Positions 1 through 8,105 are shown, counted from the first letter of the stretch. The stretch is DNA of 64,000 bases from DASUPK01 sp963774305 (GCA_963774305.1 CAVZEM010000003.1:124001-188000); one strand, 5' to 3'. The notes: a model not told the origin generated them from the sequence alone. A program made the numbers and translations.

Positions 1-624
1 GGGCACACCGACGTATTGCGCCGCTTCGAGGCCGCGAAGTCCGGGGTGCTCGTCGGCACCCAGATGGTCGCCAAGGGCCACGACTTCCCAGACGTCACGC
101 TCAGCGTCGTGCTCGATGCGGACGGCGCGCTCCGCCTGCCCGACTTCCGATCGGAGGAGCGCACCTTCGCGCTGATCACGCAGCTCGCGGGCCGCAGCGG
201 CCGGGGCGAAGCCGGCGGCCGCGTCCTCGTGCAGGCGCTCGCCACGGGCGCGCCGAGCATTCGCCACGCCGCCAGGCACGATGCGGCGGGCTTCCTCGTG
301 GAGGAGATCGAGCGGCGGCGCGCCCTGCGCTATCCGCCGTTCTCCCATCTGATCGAGGTGGGCCTCGGCAGCCGGGACGAGGCGCGCGTCGAGATCTCGG
401 CGGAGACGGTGCGCGAGCTGGTCGCGGACCGTCTCGGCGCCGACGACGACCTGCTCGGGCCCGCTCCGCTCTTCCGGCTCCGCGGCCGCCACCGCCGGCG
501 CCTTCTGGTGAAGTCGGAGCGGCGCCAGCAGGCGGTCGAGGCGGTTCGCGACGCGGTGCGTACCGCGGTCCGCGACCGCGCGCTGCGCGAGGTCTCGATC
601 TCGGTGGACGTGGATCCGCAGTAG
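1..624 (+). CDS. priA: Primosomal protein N' (PriA helicase), C-terminal part
   Basis: The reading frame is open from the first base of the window, so the 5' part of the gene lies outside. What remains is about 207 residues of a superfamily 2 helicase C-terminal half. 'GTQMVAKGHDFPDVTL' is the PriA version of helicase motif V, and 'AGRSGRGEAGGRVLVQ' is motif VI with its arginine finger. PriA reloads the replisome at stalled forks. The zinc-binding cysteines and Walker A must lie upstream of the window. The family ends in an alpha/beta C-terminal domain, seen here as 'LLGPAPLFRLRGRHRRRLLVK'-like sequence near the end. The gene is followed after 4 bp by the convergent DUF559 gene, whereas in many actinobacteria priA leads directly into def and fmt. 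Identification is firm. Confidence 0.95.
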   Translation, partial: GHTDVLRRFEAAKSGVLVGTQMVAKGHDFPDVTLSVVLDADGALRLPDFRSEERTFALITQLAGRSGRGEAGGRVLVQALATGAPSIRHAARHDAAGFLVEEIERRRALRYPPFSHLIEVGLGSRDEARVEISAETVRELVADRLGADDDLLGPAPLFRLRGRHRRRLLVKSERRQQAVEAVRDAVRTAVRDRALREVSISVDVDPQ

Positions 625-628
625 GGAG

Positions 629-1540
629 TCACCTGGCGAGCATTCGGCGGAGGTCGGCCGTCACCTCATCCGGATGGCCGGTGACCTGATCCCAGCTGTA
701 CCGGACCACCTGGAACCCGTCAGCTCGCAGCGCCAGCTCTCGCCGGCGATCCCGCTTGATCGCAGCCCAGCTCCCGTGTGCTGGAGCCCCGTCCAACTCC
801 ACCGCGAGCCGCTGTTCGCGCCAGAGCGCGTCGACGCGCATCCGGCGGACCCTGGCATTCGCTTCGGGCAACGGAAGACCAGCGGACTCGCAGAGCTCGA
901 GGAAACGCTCCTCGAGAACACTCAGGGTCCGTGCGAGCTCTGGCATGTGGCTGCGAAGCGCCGCCCTCAGCTTCTTGGATCCTTGGCGGCGGAGGTCGAG
1001 CTCGGCGTCGAGTTCGCCGGGGTCGAGCAGTCCGCGGTAGTCGGCCTCGGCGAGGGCGCGGCGGAGCTGGCGAGGCGTGAGCACGGTGCCGAGGTCGACG
1101 AGGGTCCTGGCCACTGGAGTAACGCGAAGACCCTGGCAATGAAGGAAGACGACCTGGCGTGAATGGTGCACCCGAACATCCGGCAATGAGCGGCGGCGGC
1201 CCGGCACGGTGAGGTGGATCCGCTCGGGCTCGGCCTCGATCAGACGCCATAGCCAAGCGGCGGTGGTGTGGCTGAGCGCGGCCGCGGGGCCGGCGTAGAG
1301 GAGGGCAGCCCAAACACACCCCCGCAATGAGAGGGCGGTATGGCCGAGCGCGTAGACGTGTGGGCGGACGCGGTGGAGCCGGCCCGCCGCCAGCCATCGA
1401 GTCACCTTGCTTCCCTCAACGCCGAAATCGGCCAGCTGCCTGCGACTCACCACGCCAAACTGGCGCTCGGCGAGCCCGCGCAGCCCACCTGCGTCAGTTT
1501 TCTGCCGGATAGCGGTCGGAACTTGACGCAGACGGTCCAT
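629..1540 (-). CDS. AbiEi-type winged-helix / DUF559 endonuclease-fold protein, orphan
   Basis: This 303-residue protein has two recognisable parts. Residues about 15-75 resemble the AbiEi antitoxin N-terminal winged helix ('GVVSRRQLADFGVEGSKVTRWL', a DNA-binding helix-turn-helix). Residues about 210-300 resemble DUF559, a PD-(D/E)xK nuclease-like fold, with 'VDALW', 'AVELDG' and 'RDRRRELALRADGFQVVRY'. AbiEi proteins usually act as antitoxin repressors beside an AbiEii nucleotidyltransferase toxin. No toxin gene adjoins this one, so it is an orphan. It lies antisense between priA and def, which are usually neighbours. The ATG at 1540 was chosen because the protein begins there with 'MDRLRQVPTAIRQK' and longer frames upstream run antisense through def. 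Role unknown; a DNA-binding or DNA-repair function is inference only. Confidence 0.75.
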   Translation of the reverse strand: MDRLRQVPTAIRQKTDAGGLRGLAERQFGVVSRRQLADFGVEGSKVTRWLAAGRLHRVRPHVYALGHTALSLRGCVWAALLYAGPAAALSHTTAAWLWRLIEAEPERIHLTVPGRRRSLPDVRVHHSRQVVFLHCQGLRVTPVARTLVDLGTVLTPRQLRRALAEADYRGLLDPGELDAELDLRRQGSKKLRAALRSHMPELARTLSVLEERFLELCESAGLPLPEANARVRRMRVDALWREQRLAVELDGAPAHGSWAAIKRDRRRELALRADGFQVVRYSWDQVTGHPDEVTADLRRMLAR

Positions 1541-1639
1541 TGCGACGACCTTTGCGGCTCGCGTGTGCCGAGACGCCGGCTCAGGCGCCCATTCATTGCC
1601 GAAATTGTCCCGAGACACGCCCGGACTAGACTCGAAGAG

Positions 1640-2317
1640 ATGAGCGACGAAGCCACACCCACGCCCGTCGAGGAGCGCGACGACGAGTTGGCCACCGAGG
1701 CCGGCGAGCCCGAGGGCATCGATCCCGAGGCGCTCGAGCGCCGCTCCGCGGCGCTCTCGCAGGTCGTCAAGTTCGGGGACCCGGTCCTGCGCTCGGCCGC
1801 CTCGCCGGTGACCGAGTTCGACGATCGGCTCGTCGCCGAGGCCGATCGGATGATCGGCCTGATGCGCGACGCGATCGGTGTGGGCCTGGCAGCGACGCAG
1901 CTCGGCACTCTCCGGCGGATGCTCGTCTTCCAGGTCGGCTCGGAGGCCGAGCCGACCGTGCTCGTCAATCCCGAGATCGAGTGGCGCTCCGAGGAGGAGG
2001 TGGCCACGGCGGAGGAGGGCTGCCTCAGCCTGCCCGGCGTGATCGTCGACGTCGAGCGCCCGCTGCACGTCAGGGCGCAGGGCGTCGACGTCCACGGCGA
2101 GCCGTTCTCAATTGAGGCCTCCGGCCTCGAGGCGCGAGTGATCCAGCACGAGGTCGACCACCTCGACGGGGTCCTGATGATCGACCGCACCGAGCGCGAG
2201 CAGCGCCGCGGCGCCCTGCGGGCGCTGCGCGAGGGCGGCACCTTCGCGCCCGAGGGCGAGGAATCCGAGGCCGAGGAATCCGAGGCCGGCGACGGCGCGC
2301 AGTCCAGCGAGGGTTGA
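1640..2317 (+). CDS. def: Peptide deformylase
   Basis: Removes the formyl group from the N-terminal methionine of new proteins, using a bound metal. All three signature motifs are present: 'GVGLAATQLG' (motif I), 'EGCLS' (motif II, metal-binding Cys) and 'HEVDHLDG' (motif III, two metal-binding His and the catalytic Glu). The 225-residue product is longer than the usual 150-190 because of an acidic N-terminal tail of about 35 residues and an acidic, Glu/Ser-rich C-terminal tail of about 25. Start ATG 1640 is the first Met of the frame not overlapping the divergent DUF559 gene. Its stop codon overlaps the TTG start of fmt by 4 nt, so the two are translationally coupled. The pairing with fmt, which adds the formyl group to initiator tRNA, is the usual one. 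Confidence 0.95.
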   Translation: MSDEATPTPVEERDDELATEAGEPEGIDPEALERRSAALSQVVKFGDPVLRSAASPVTEFDDRLVAEADRMIGLMRDAIGVGLAATQLGTLRRMLVFQVGSEAEPTVLVNPEIEWRSEEEVATAEEGCLSLPGVIVDVERPLHVRAQGVDVHGEPFSIEASGLEARVIQHEVDHLDGVLMIDRTEREQRRGALRALREGGTFAPEGEESEAEESEAGDGAQSSEG

Positions 2318-3225
2318 AGACCGCCTACCTCGGCACCAGTGAGTTCGCGGCGACGGTGCTCAGGCGCCTCGCCGACAGCCCGCACCGGCCGGCGCTGGTC
2401 GTCACGCCCCCCGACAGCCGCAGGGGACGGGGGCGCAGGCTCGCCCCGCCGCCGGCTGCGGAGGCCGCCCGCGAGCTCGGCCTCGAGCTGCACCAGACAC
2501 CCGACGTGAACTCGCCCGAGTCGGTCGACGCGATCCGCGTGGCCAAGCCGGAGGCCCTCGCGGTCTGCGCCTTCGGACAGCTGATCCAGGAGCCGCTGCT
2601 CAGCGACTTCCTCATGCTCAACGTGCACCCCTCGCTGATACCTCGCTGGAGGGGGGCGGCCCCGATCGAGCGGGCCCTGATGGCCGGGGACGCGACGACG
2701 GGCGTCACGATCATGCGCGTCACCGCGGGCCTCGACTCGGGCCCGGTGGCGCTCGCCGCAGAGGTCCCGATCTCACCTGGCGACGACTACGAGTCCCTCT
2801 CGGGAAAGCTCGCGGAGGCCGGCGGCGAGCTTCTCGTCCGCGCTCTCGATGCCCTCGAGCGCGGCGACCTCGACTTCACCGACCAGGAGGACGACCAGGC
2901 CACCTACGCGGAAAAGGTCTCGCCGGAGGAGCGGCACCTGGCGCCGTCGCGGCCGGCGGCCGAGCTGGAGAGGATCGTGCGGGCGCTGACGCCGCACGTC
3001 GGCGCCTACCTGGAGCTGGAGGGCGGCGACAGACTGGGGGTGCGGGCGGCGCGCGTCGTGCGGGATGGCCCTGCGGCGGGGGCGATCGAGGCCGACGGCG
3101 ACCGCCTGGTCCTCGGCTCCTCGGATGGGGGACTGGCGCTCGAGGTCGTCCAGCCACCCGGAAAGAAGGCGATGAGCGCGGCCGATTTCCTGCGCGGACA
3201 TGCACCGCCCGAACAGGCCTTGTAG
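2314..3225 (+). CDS. fmt: Methionyl-tRNA formyltransferase
   Basis: Transfers a formyl group from 10-formyltetrahydrofolate to Met-tRNA-fMet for translation initiation. The 303 residues match the family length. 'NVHPSLIPRWRGAAPIERAL' contains the catalytic Asn and His, and 'GLDSGPV' contains the catalytic Asp. The C-terminal OB-like domain is present ('GKKAMSAADFLRG'). Start is TTG at 2314, inside the def stop (TTGA overlap). The gene ends in TAG at 3223-3225, and the last base of that stop codon is the first base of a structured repeat (copy A). The usual next gene in actinobacteria, rsmB, is absent; a small zinc ribbon and rpe follow instead. Confidence 0.95.
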   Translation: MKTAYLGTSEFAATVLRRLADSPHRPALVVTPPDSRRGRGRRLAPPPAAEAARELGLELHQTPDVNSPESVDAIRVAKPEALAVCAFGQLIQEPLLSDFLMLNVHPSLIPRWRGAAPIERALMAGDATTGVTIMRVTAGLDSGPVALAAEVPISPGDDYESLSGKLAEAGGELLVRALDALERGDLDFTDQEDDQATYAEKVSPEERHLAPSRPAAELERIVRALTPHVGAYLELEGGDRLGVRAARVVRDGPAAGAIEADGDRLVLGSSDGGLALEVVQPPGKKAMSAADFLRGHAPPEQAL

Positions 3226-3302
3226 CGACTGCCAGGCCGCTCCACTTTGGAGCGAAGGGCGAAGCCCGGAGCGAGTTGCGTGGGGCGGCCGCTCGCAGTC
3301 GC
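3225..3302 (+). repeat. Stop-codon-linked structured repeat, copy A
   Basis: A 78-nt element starting on the last base of the fmt stop codon. Outer stem GCGACTGC (3225-3232) pairs perfectly with GCAGTCGC (3295-3302). A second stem, GGCCGC (3235-3240), pairs with GCGGCC (3285-3290), and the central GGGCGAAGCCC forms a small hairpin. The same layout recurs in three other places (5418-5489 on the minus strand, 11991-12068, 53113-53190). The outer stem sequence differs between copies but stays perfectly paired. Function is unknown; 3' end formation or mRNA stability are possibilities. Confidence 0.85.
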
Positions 3303-3329
3303 GGCCTTGTACCTCGATACCCTCGTCAC

Positions 3330-3605
3330 ATGGCGGAACGCGTCGATAGCGAGTTGGGAGAGACGCCCGGCACCCCCGAGGCCACGGAGGGCGCCCTCCA
3401 GCGGCCGAATTGCCCGGGCTGTGGCGAGCCCTGGCTGCGCCCCGCGCAGCTCCCAGGGCGCTTCGTCTGCGTCAACTGCCTGCGTCGCTTCGAGCTGGTC
3501 TCCCAATGCCCCAACTGCGGAGAGCACGGGACGATCAGCCGGCTGACCCGCACCGAGGACATGAAGTGCCAGGCCTGCGGGCACTCGATGCTTCGCTCGA
3601 TCTGA
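3330..3605 (+). CDS. Small zinc-ribbon protein
   Basis: A 91-residue soluble protein with three CxxC pairs: 'CPGC', 'CVNC', 'CPNC', followed by 'CQAC', a typical pattern of zinc-ribbon knuckles. The N-terminal 25 residues are hydrophilic and rich in Glu, Thr and Pro. It sits between fmt and rpe, where many actinobacteria have the 16S rRNA methyltransferase gene rsmB. Its stop at 3605 is 2 nt from the start of rpe. The ATG at 3330 is preceded by a TACCCT hexamer (3318-3323) with only 6 nt between, consistent with a leaderless transcript starting at the ATG. Function is not known; nucleic-acid or protein binding is a guess from the fold. Confidence 0.75.
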   Translation: MAERVDSELGETPGTPEATEGALQRPNCPGCGEPWLRPAQLPGRFVCVNCLRRFELVSQCPNCGEHGTISRLTRTEDMKCQACGHSMLRSI

Positions 3606-3607
3606 CC

Positions 3608-4315
3608 TTGGAAGCCGCCACCGATACCGCCTCGACGGGCCGCCACGAGCTCTTCGCATCGAAGCGCGTCGCGCCCTCGATCCTCTCCTCGGACTTCTCG
3701 AAGCTCGGCTCCCAGATCGAGGAGGTGATGGCCGCGGGCGCGCGGATCATCCACGTGGACGTGATGGACGGCCATTTCGTCCCGCCGATCACGATCGGCC
3801 CGCTGGTCGCGGGCTCGATCGCGGACCTCGTCCACGGCGCGGGGGGCGCGATCGACGTCCACCTGATGATCGAAGACCCCGACCGGCAGATCGAGGAGTT
3901 CGCCAAGGCCGGCGCCGACAACATCACCTTCCACGCCGAGGCGACACCGCACATCAATCGCACGCTCAACGCGATCCGCGAGCTCGGCTGCCTGGCGGGG
4001 CTCGCAATCAACCCGGGCACGCCGGTCAGCGCGGTCGGCGAGTCCGTCAACGACGCCGACGTCTTCCTCTGCATGACGGTGAATCCCGGCTGGGGCGGCC
4101 AGCCGTTCATCGCCGACTCGCCGGACAAGGTCGGCCGGCTGAGCGAGGTGGTGGGCGCGGGGACGATCGAGGTCGACGGCGGCATCGACCCCGGCACCGC
4201 CGGGGGAGTCGCGGCGGCCGGGGCGAGCCTGTTCGTCGCCGGCTCCGCTGTCTTCGGCGCCGACGATCCCGCCGCCGCTTACAGCGCGATCGCCGAAGCG
4301 GCCGGCGCCGCCTAG
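3608..4315 (+). CDS. rpe: Ribulose-phosphate 3-epimerase
   Basis: Interconverts ribulose 5-phosphate and xylulose 5-phosphate in the pentose phosphate pathway. The TIM-barrel signatures are clear: 'VAPSILSSDF' at strand 1, 'HVDVMDGHFVPPITIGP' (metal-binding His and catalytic Asp), 'DVHLMIEDP', 'MTVNPGWGGQPFI' and 'EVDGGIDP' with the second catalytic Asp. Length is about 235 residues, slightly longer than the usual 220. The start is assigned to TTG 3608, the only standard start codon between the previous stop and the conserved N-terminus. Ribulose 5-phosphate is also the precursor used by RibBA, encoded a few genes downstream, which fits the clustering. Confidence 0.93.
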   Translation: MEAATDTASTGRHELFASKRVAPSILSSDFSKLGSQIEEVMAAGARIIHVDVMDGHFVPPITIGPLVAGSIADLVHGAGGAIDVHLMIEDPDRQIEEFAKAGADNITFHAEATPHINRTLNAIRELGCLAGLAINPGTPVSAVGESVNDADVFLCMTVNPGWGGQPFIADSPDKVGRLSEVVGAGTIEVDGGIDPGTAGGVAAAGASLFVAGSAVFGADDPAAAYSAIAEAAGAA

Positions 4316-4319
4316 GCGC

Positions 4320-5438
4320 GTGGCGGACAGACACGAGCGACTGAGCCGCTTCCGGAGCTTCGACGGCCCCGGCGACCGGGGCGAGTTCGTCCCGTTCCTG
4401 CGTCGCCTGGCGCTCCTGATCGGCGTGATCGTGGCCGTTCAGCTGGCGGGGGCCATCGCGTACTCCCTCACCGAGAGCGTCTCCGTCTGGAAAGGATTCC
4501 TCTTCACCCTCGACACCGTGGCGACGGTGGGGTCGGACCCGACCCCGCCGGACCTCCCGGGACAGATCGTCAAGGTCCTGCTGATCGTCCTGGGCGTGGG
4601 TACGCTCTTCTACGCCCTGGTGACGGTGACTGAGTTCTTCGTCGCCGGGCATCTGGGAGAGATCCTCGAGGAGCGCCGCACCTTGAAGAGAATCGAAGAC
4701 CTCAACGGCCACCACCTGATCTGCGGCTTCGGGCGCGTCGGCCGTCAGGTCGCGCGCGACCTGCAGGCCGGCGGGGACGACTTCGTGATCATCGACAGCC
4801 TCGACGAGAACATGGACCTCGCCGATCAGATGGGGGTCCCCTTCCTCCACGGCCGGCCGTCGGACGACCACATCCTGAAGTCGGCGGGGATCGAGCGGGC
4901 AGTCTCCGTCCTGGCCTGCGTCGACTCGGACGCGGAGAACATCTTCATCTGCCTGACTGCCCGCGAGCTGCGCTCCGACATCACCGTGGTCGCCCGCGCG
5001 AGCGTCGAGGACTCCGAGAAGAAGCTGCGCCGCGCTGGCGCCGACCGGGTGATCTCGCCCTACAAGTCGAGCGGGGCGGAGATGGCCCGGCTGGCGCTCC
5101 AGCCGCAGGTCACCGGCGTGGTCGACGTCGCCCCCGAGTACCGGATGGAGGAGATCGACGTCACCGAGGGCTGTCAGGCGGAGGGCATGACGATCGGCCG
5201 GGTGCGGGGGACGACCACGATCGCGGCGCTTCGCACCTCCGACGGCAAGGTCCACCCGCAGCCAGCCTCGGACACGGTCCTTCGCGCCGGCGACGTACTC
5301 GTGGCGATGGGGACGGTCGAGGCCTCAAGAAGCTCGAGGCGCTGTTCGTTCCCGGGCCCGCCAGGCCTACCGGGTCCGTGCTCGGGGACCTGGGATAACC
5401 GGCTTCGCCATCAGAACGCGGCCACAAGCGGCCGCTAA
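4320..5438 (+). CDS. Two-helix potassium channel with RCK (TrkA) domains; C-terminus frameshifted
   Basis: The N-terminal 90 residues hold two membrane helices around a pore loop. They are followed by an RCK Rossmann domain ('GFGRVGRQVARDL', NAD-binding) and a TrkA-C domain, the layout of MthK-like channels. The selectivity filter is unusual: 'TVATVGSDPTPP' where K+ channels normally have TVGYGD. Near the end the frame breaks. From about 5321 the reading changes to an implausible Ser/Arg/Pro-rich tail. Adding one G to the GG at 5321-5322 would give 'VEGLKKLEALF' and a stop at 5396-5398, a normal TrkA-C ending. This is either a one-base deletion or a sequencing error. Start GTG 4320 lies 4 nt after the rpe stop. 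Confidence 0.8.
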   Translation: MADRHERLSRFRSFDGPGDRGEFVPFLRRLALLIGVIVAVQLAGAIAYSLTESVSVWKGFLFTLDTVATVGSDPTPPDLPGQIVKVLLIVLGVGTLFYALVTVTEFFVAGHLGEILEERRTLKRIEDLNGHHLICGFGRVGRQVARDLQAGGDDFVIIDSLDENMDLADQMGVPFLHGRPSDDHILKSAGIERAVSVLACVDSDAENIFICLTARELRSDITVVARASVEDSEKKLRRAGADRVISPYKSSGAEMARLALQPQVTGVVDVAPEYRMEEIDVTEGCQAEGMTIGRVRGTTTIAALRTSDGKVHPQPASDTVLRAGDVLVAMGTVEASRSSRRCSFPGPPGLPGPCSGTWDNRLRHQNAATSGR

Positions 5439-5489
5439 GTCGCTTCGGGCTTCGCCCTTCGCTCCGAAGTGGAGCGGCCTGGTGGCCGC
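5418..5489 (-). repeat. Stop-codon-linked structured repeat, copy B (minus strand)
   Basis: Read on the minus strand, this 72-nt element begins on the last base of the flippase stop codon (5489). The outer stem is GCGGCCAC with GTGGCCGC, and the inner stem GGCCGCT pairs with AGCGGCC. The GGGCGAAGCCC core is identical to the other copies. A conserved 3' flank, TGATGGCGAAG, follows as in copy C. The orientation follows the gene it terminates, as in all four copies. Confidence 0.85.
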
Positions 5490-6871
5490 TAGCCCGCCTC
5501 GTCTCCGGAGGCGAGCTGCAGCTCCATCTCCTCGGTCGAGCCCGGCTTGATCGGCTCGTCGGTCGGCGCCAGCGGCTGGCGGTAGAGCAGGTAGAGGAGC
5601 GAGCAGAGCAGTGTGGCCGCGCCGAGATAGCCGACGACGACGCGCGTGACGTCGCTGGAGACGACCGGGACGAGGGTCCAGACGATGAACGTGATCGCGC
5701 AGCCGAGCCAGCAGAGTGAGGCGCGGCGGACCTGCCCGCGGGCAAGCGCGGCCTGGTTGAGCGTCGCGGCGGAGAGGTAGAGGCCCATGCCGATGGCCAC
5801 GACGACGAGGTCGGCGCGGTTGTAGTCGTGCTTCTTGCCGAAGGCGATCTGCATCAGGTGCGGCCCCGCGACCAGCATCGCGAGCGCGACCAGCGCGGCG
5901 AAGGCCGCGATCGCAAGCACCGTCACGCGGATCGAGGCGCGGAAGTCCTTCTCGTCTCCGCGCGAACCGAGCGTCGTCAGGTGGGGGAGGAGGCTCGTCT
6001 GCACCGCCTGGAAGAGCTGCAGAGGGGCCCGGGCGATCATCAGGATGTTGAACACGTAGCCGGCCGCGGCGGCGCCCGTGGTCGCGTTGACGAGCAGCGG
6101 CCCTGCGTTCAGGAATGTCTGCTCGCTCAGCATGATCAGGAAGACACCCGCCGCGAATCGTCCACCGCGGGCCAACGTGAATTCGTCGGTCGGGGCGTCG
6201 CCCGGCGCGGGTTCCGGCGGCACTTCCTCGGCCGCGCCGAAGCGGCGGAGGAACGCGAACGGCACGACCATCAGCGAGAGCGTCGGCGCCGCGACGATGC
6301 CAAGCGCCACTGCGGTCTGGCCCGACGCGATCCCGAGGGCCACGGCGAACGGGAACGCCGTGCGAGCAACCGATTCGCTGATGATCAGCAGTGCGTAAAT
6401 CGTCAGCCGGTGGCTTCCCGCCAGGAACCCGCGTGCGAAGTAGCTCGCCCCGTAGGCCGTGATCGCTCCCACGCCGATCCAATAGAGCGTCGAGTTGCCT
6501 TGCAGCAGGTGGTCCTGGATGGGCGTCCGCAGGGCCAGGGCGAGAACGTCGAAGATCACGGCGACTGAGAGCTGAATCGTGGCCGCGACGCGGACCGTGT
6601 GCCTGATCGGGACGTCATGAGCAAGGTTCTCGGAGACGGTCCGCGAGAGCAGCTGCTCGACGGGGCGCTGCAGGATCGAGACGACGATGAAGACCGCCGA
6701 CCAGAGCACGGCGATCTGCCCGTACTGGTCCTTCGAGAGCTCGTGCGAGGCGATCGCGAAGTAGAGGTAGGTGATCAGCCCGGTGATCCCGACCCCGATG
6801 GAGAGCAGGCTGGCGCGCCGCCCGTAGCTCCTTGCCTCGCTCTGACCCGCCCTTTGCCCGCCGCTTGCCAT
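5489..6871 (-). CDS. Polysaccharide flippase-like MOP-superfamily membrane protein
   Basis: A 460-residue integral membrane protein with about 12-14 hydrophobic segments spread over its length, the pattern of Wzx/MurJ/MATE-type (MOP) exporters. An N-terminal helix pair ('LLSIGVGITGLITYLYFAIA') and 'QRPVEQLLSRTVSENL' resemble oligosaccharide flippases, which move lipid-linked sugars across the membrane. There are no glycosyltransferase or polymerase genes beside it, so the cargo is not known. The C-terminal 30 residues are hydrophilic. It is transcribed toward the K+ channel gene, and its stop codon merges with repeat copy B. It is divergent from the riboflavin operon, with a 106-bp intergenic region. 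A role in surface polysaccharide export is inferred from family only. Confidence 0.7.
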   Translation of the reverse strand: MASGGQRAGQSEARSYGRRASLLSIGVGITGLITYLYFAIASHELSKDQYGQIAVLWSAVFIVVSILQRPVEQLLSRTVSENLAHDVPIRHTVRVAATIQLSVAVIFDVLALALRTPIQDHLLQGNSTLYWIGVGAITAYGASYFARGFLAGSHRLTIYALLIISESVARTAFPFAVALGIASGQTAVALGIVAAPTLSLMVVPFAFLRRFGAAEEVPPEPAPGDAPTDEFTLARGGRFAAGVFLIMLSEQTFLNAGPLLVNATTGAAAAGYVFNILMIARAPLQLFQAVQTSLLPHLTTLGSRGDEKDFRASIRVTVLAIAAFAALVALAMLVAGPHLMQIAFGKKHDYNRADLVVVAIGMGLYLSAATLNQAALARGQVRRASLCWLGCAITFIVWTLVPVVSSDVTRVVVGYLGAATLLCSLLYLLYRQPLAPTDEPIKPGSTEEMELQLASGDEAG

Positions 6872-6910
6872 CGAGGCGCAAGACTACGTACAACCGGTTG
6901 TCCCTCGGCT

Positions 6911-6964
6911 TTGCCTCGGGACACCCTCGCATCTACAATCACTGGCTGACTGACCAGTCAATCA
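6911..6964 (+). promoter_or_regulatory. Promoter of the riboflavin operon with palindrome near +1
   Basis: TTGCCT (6911-6916) and TACAAT (6934-6939) are separated by exactly 17 nt, a good housekeeping promoter. An imperfect inverted repeat, TGACTGA-CCAG-TCAATCA (6947-6964, 6 of 7 pairs), lies just past the expected start, where a repressor could bind. A perfect 12-bp palindrome, ACAACCGGTTGT, lies at 6890-6901. A ribosome site CTGGAGG (6967-6973) precedes the ribD ATG. I do not see the conserved boxes of an FMN riboswitch. Confidence 0.6.
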
Positions 6965-6977
6965 GTCTGGAGGCCGC

Positions 6978-8105
6978 ATGACGGTCGGTACCGAACACGA
7001 AGCTTCCTACCTGCGCCGCGCGCTCGAGCTCGCCGAGCAGGGGCGCGGGAACGTGAGCCCGAATCCGATGGTGGGTGCCGTAATCGTCCGCGACGGCGAG
7101 GTGATCGGAGAGGGCTTCCACGCAAAGCTGGGTGAACCGCACGCCGAGCGAGCCGCGATCGAGGACTGCCGTGCCCGCGGCGCTGATCCCGCCGGCGCCG
7201 CCATCTACGTGAGCCTCGAGCCCTGCGCCCATGAGGGCCGCCAGCCGCCCTGCACCGAGGCGATCCTCGAGGCCGGGATCTCGCGGGTCGTCTACGCGTC
7301 CGAAGACCCGACCGAGAAGGCGTCGGGCCGCGGCCCAGGGATCCTCCGCGACGGCGGCATCGAGGTCGAACTCGCCGGCGGCCCCGAGGCGAGCGCCGCC
7401 CGCCTGCTCAACCAGCCATTTCGCAAGCGCGCTCGGACCGGCCGTCCGCTCGTCACCTACAAGGCGGCCATGTCGCTGGACGGCCGCGTTGCCTCGCCGA
7501 CCGGCGATTCGCGCTGGATCTCGAGTGTCGAGAGCCGTGAGCTCGTCCATCGCTGGCGCGCCGAGTGCGACGCAGTCGGGATCGGCATCGGAACGGCGCT
7601 TGCCGATGACCCACTGCTCACGGCCCGGGTCGAGGAAGTCGCAAGCCAGCCGGCGCGGGTCGTCTTCGACTCCGGTGCCCGCCTGCCGATCGAGTCCGCC
7701 CTGGTCGCATCCATCGACGAGGCGCCGCTGATCGTGATCTGCGCTCCCGAGGCGGCCTCGGCGAAGCGCGACGCGCTGGAGCACGCCGGGGCGGAGGTGA
7801 TCGTCGCGCCTGGCCGCACTGATCAGGACCGCCTGGAGGCGGGGCTCGTCGAGCTCGGACGCCGCGACATCCAGGACCTGCTGGTCGAGGGCGGCCCCAC
7901 GTTCGCCGGAGCGCTCTTCGACGCGGGCGAGATCGACGAGATGCGGCTGTTCATCGCGCCGGTGCTCGTCGGTGCAGCGCAGGCCCGAGCCGTACTCGAG
8001 GGCGAGGGCGCGATTCGGATCGCCGACGGCGTCAGACCGCTGGCCACGAGCTTCGAGCAGGTGGGCGAGGACATGCTGGTCCGGGCAAGGCTGCGGGAGT
8101 GGTGA
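6978..8105 (+). CDS. ribD: Bifunctional pyrimidine deaminase/reductase
   Basis: Catalyses the second and third steps of riboflavin synthesis: deamination of the pyrimidine ring and NADPH-dependent reduction of the ribosyl side chain. The N-terminal deaminase domain (about residues 8-150) has the zinc site 'HAERAAI' and 'PCAHEGRQPPC'. The C-terminal reductase domain (about 155-375) starts at 'RPLVTYKAAMSLDGRVA' and includes 'LLVEGGPTFAGALF'. The 375-residue length is normal for the fused enzyme. It is first in an operon with ribE 7 bp downstream. ATG 6978 is preceded by a good ribosome site and a recognisable promoter. Confidence 0.96.
   Translation: MTVGTEHEASYLRRALELAEQGRGNVSPNPMVGAVIVRDGEVIGEGFHAKLGEPHAERAAIEDCRARGADPAGAAIYVSLEPCAHEGRQPPCTEAILEAGISRVVYASEDPTEKASGRGPGILRDGGIEVELAGGPEASAARLLNQPFRKRARTGRPLVTYKAAMSLDGRVASPTGDSRWISSVESRELVHRWRAECDAVGIGIGTALADDPLLTARVEEVASQPARVVFDSGARLPIESALVASIDEAPLIVICAPEAASAKRDALEHAGAEVIVAPGRTDQDRLEAGLVELGRRDIQDLLVEGGPTFAGALFDAGEIDEMRLFIAPVLVGAAQARAVLEGEGAIRIADGVRPLATSFEQVGEDMLVRARLREW

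Noticed and set aside
6872..6977. FMN riboswitch upstream of ribD
   Set aside because: The region is too short and lacks the conserved boxes of the RFN element.
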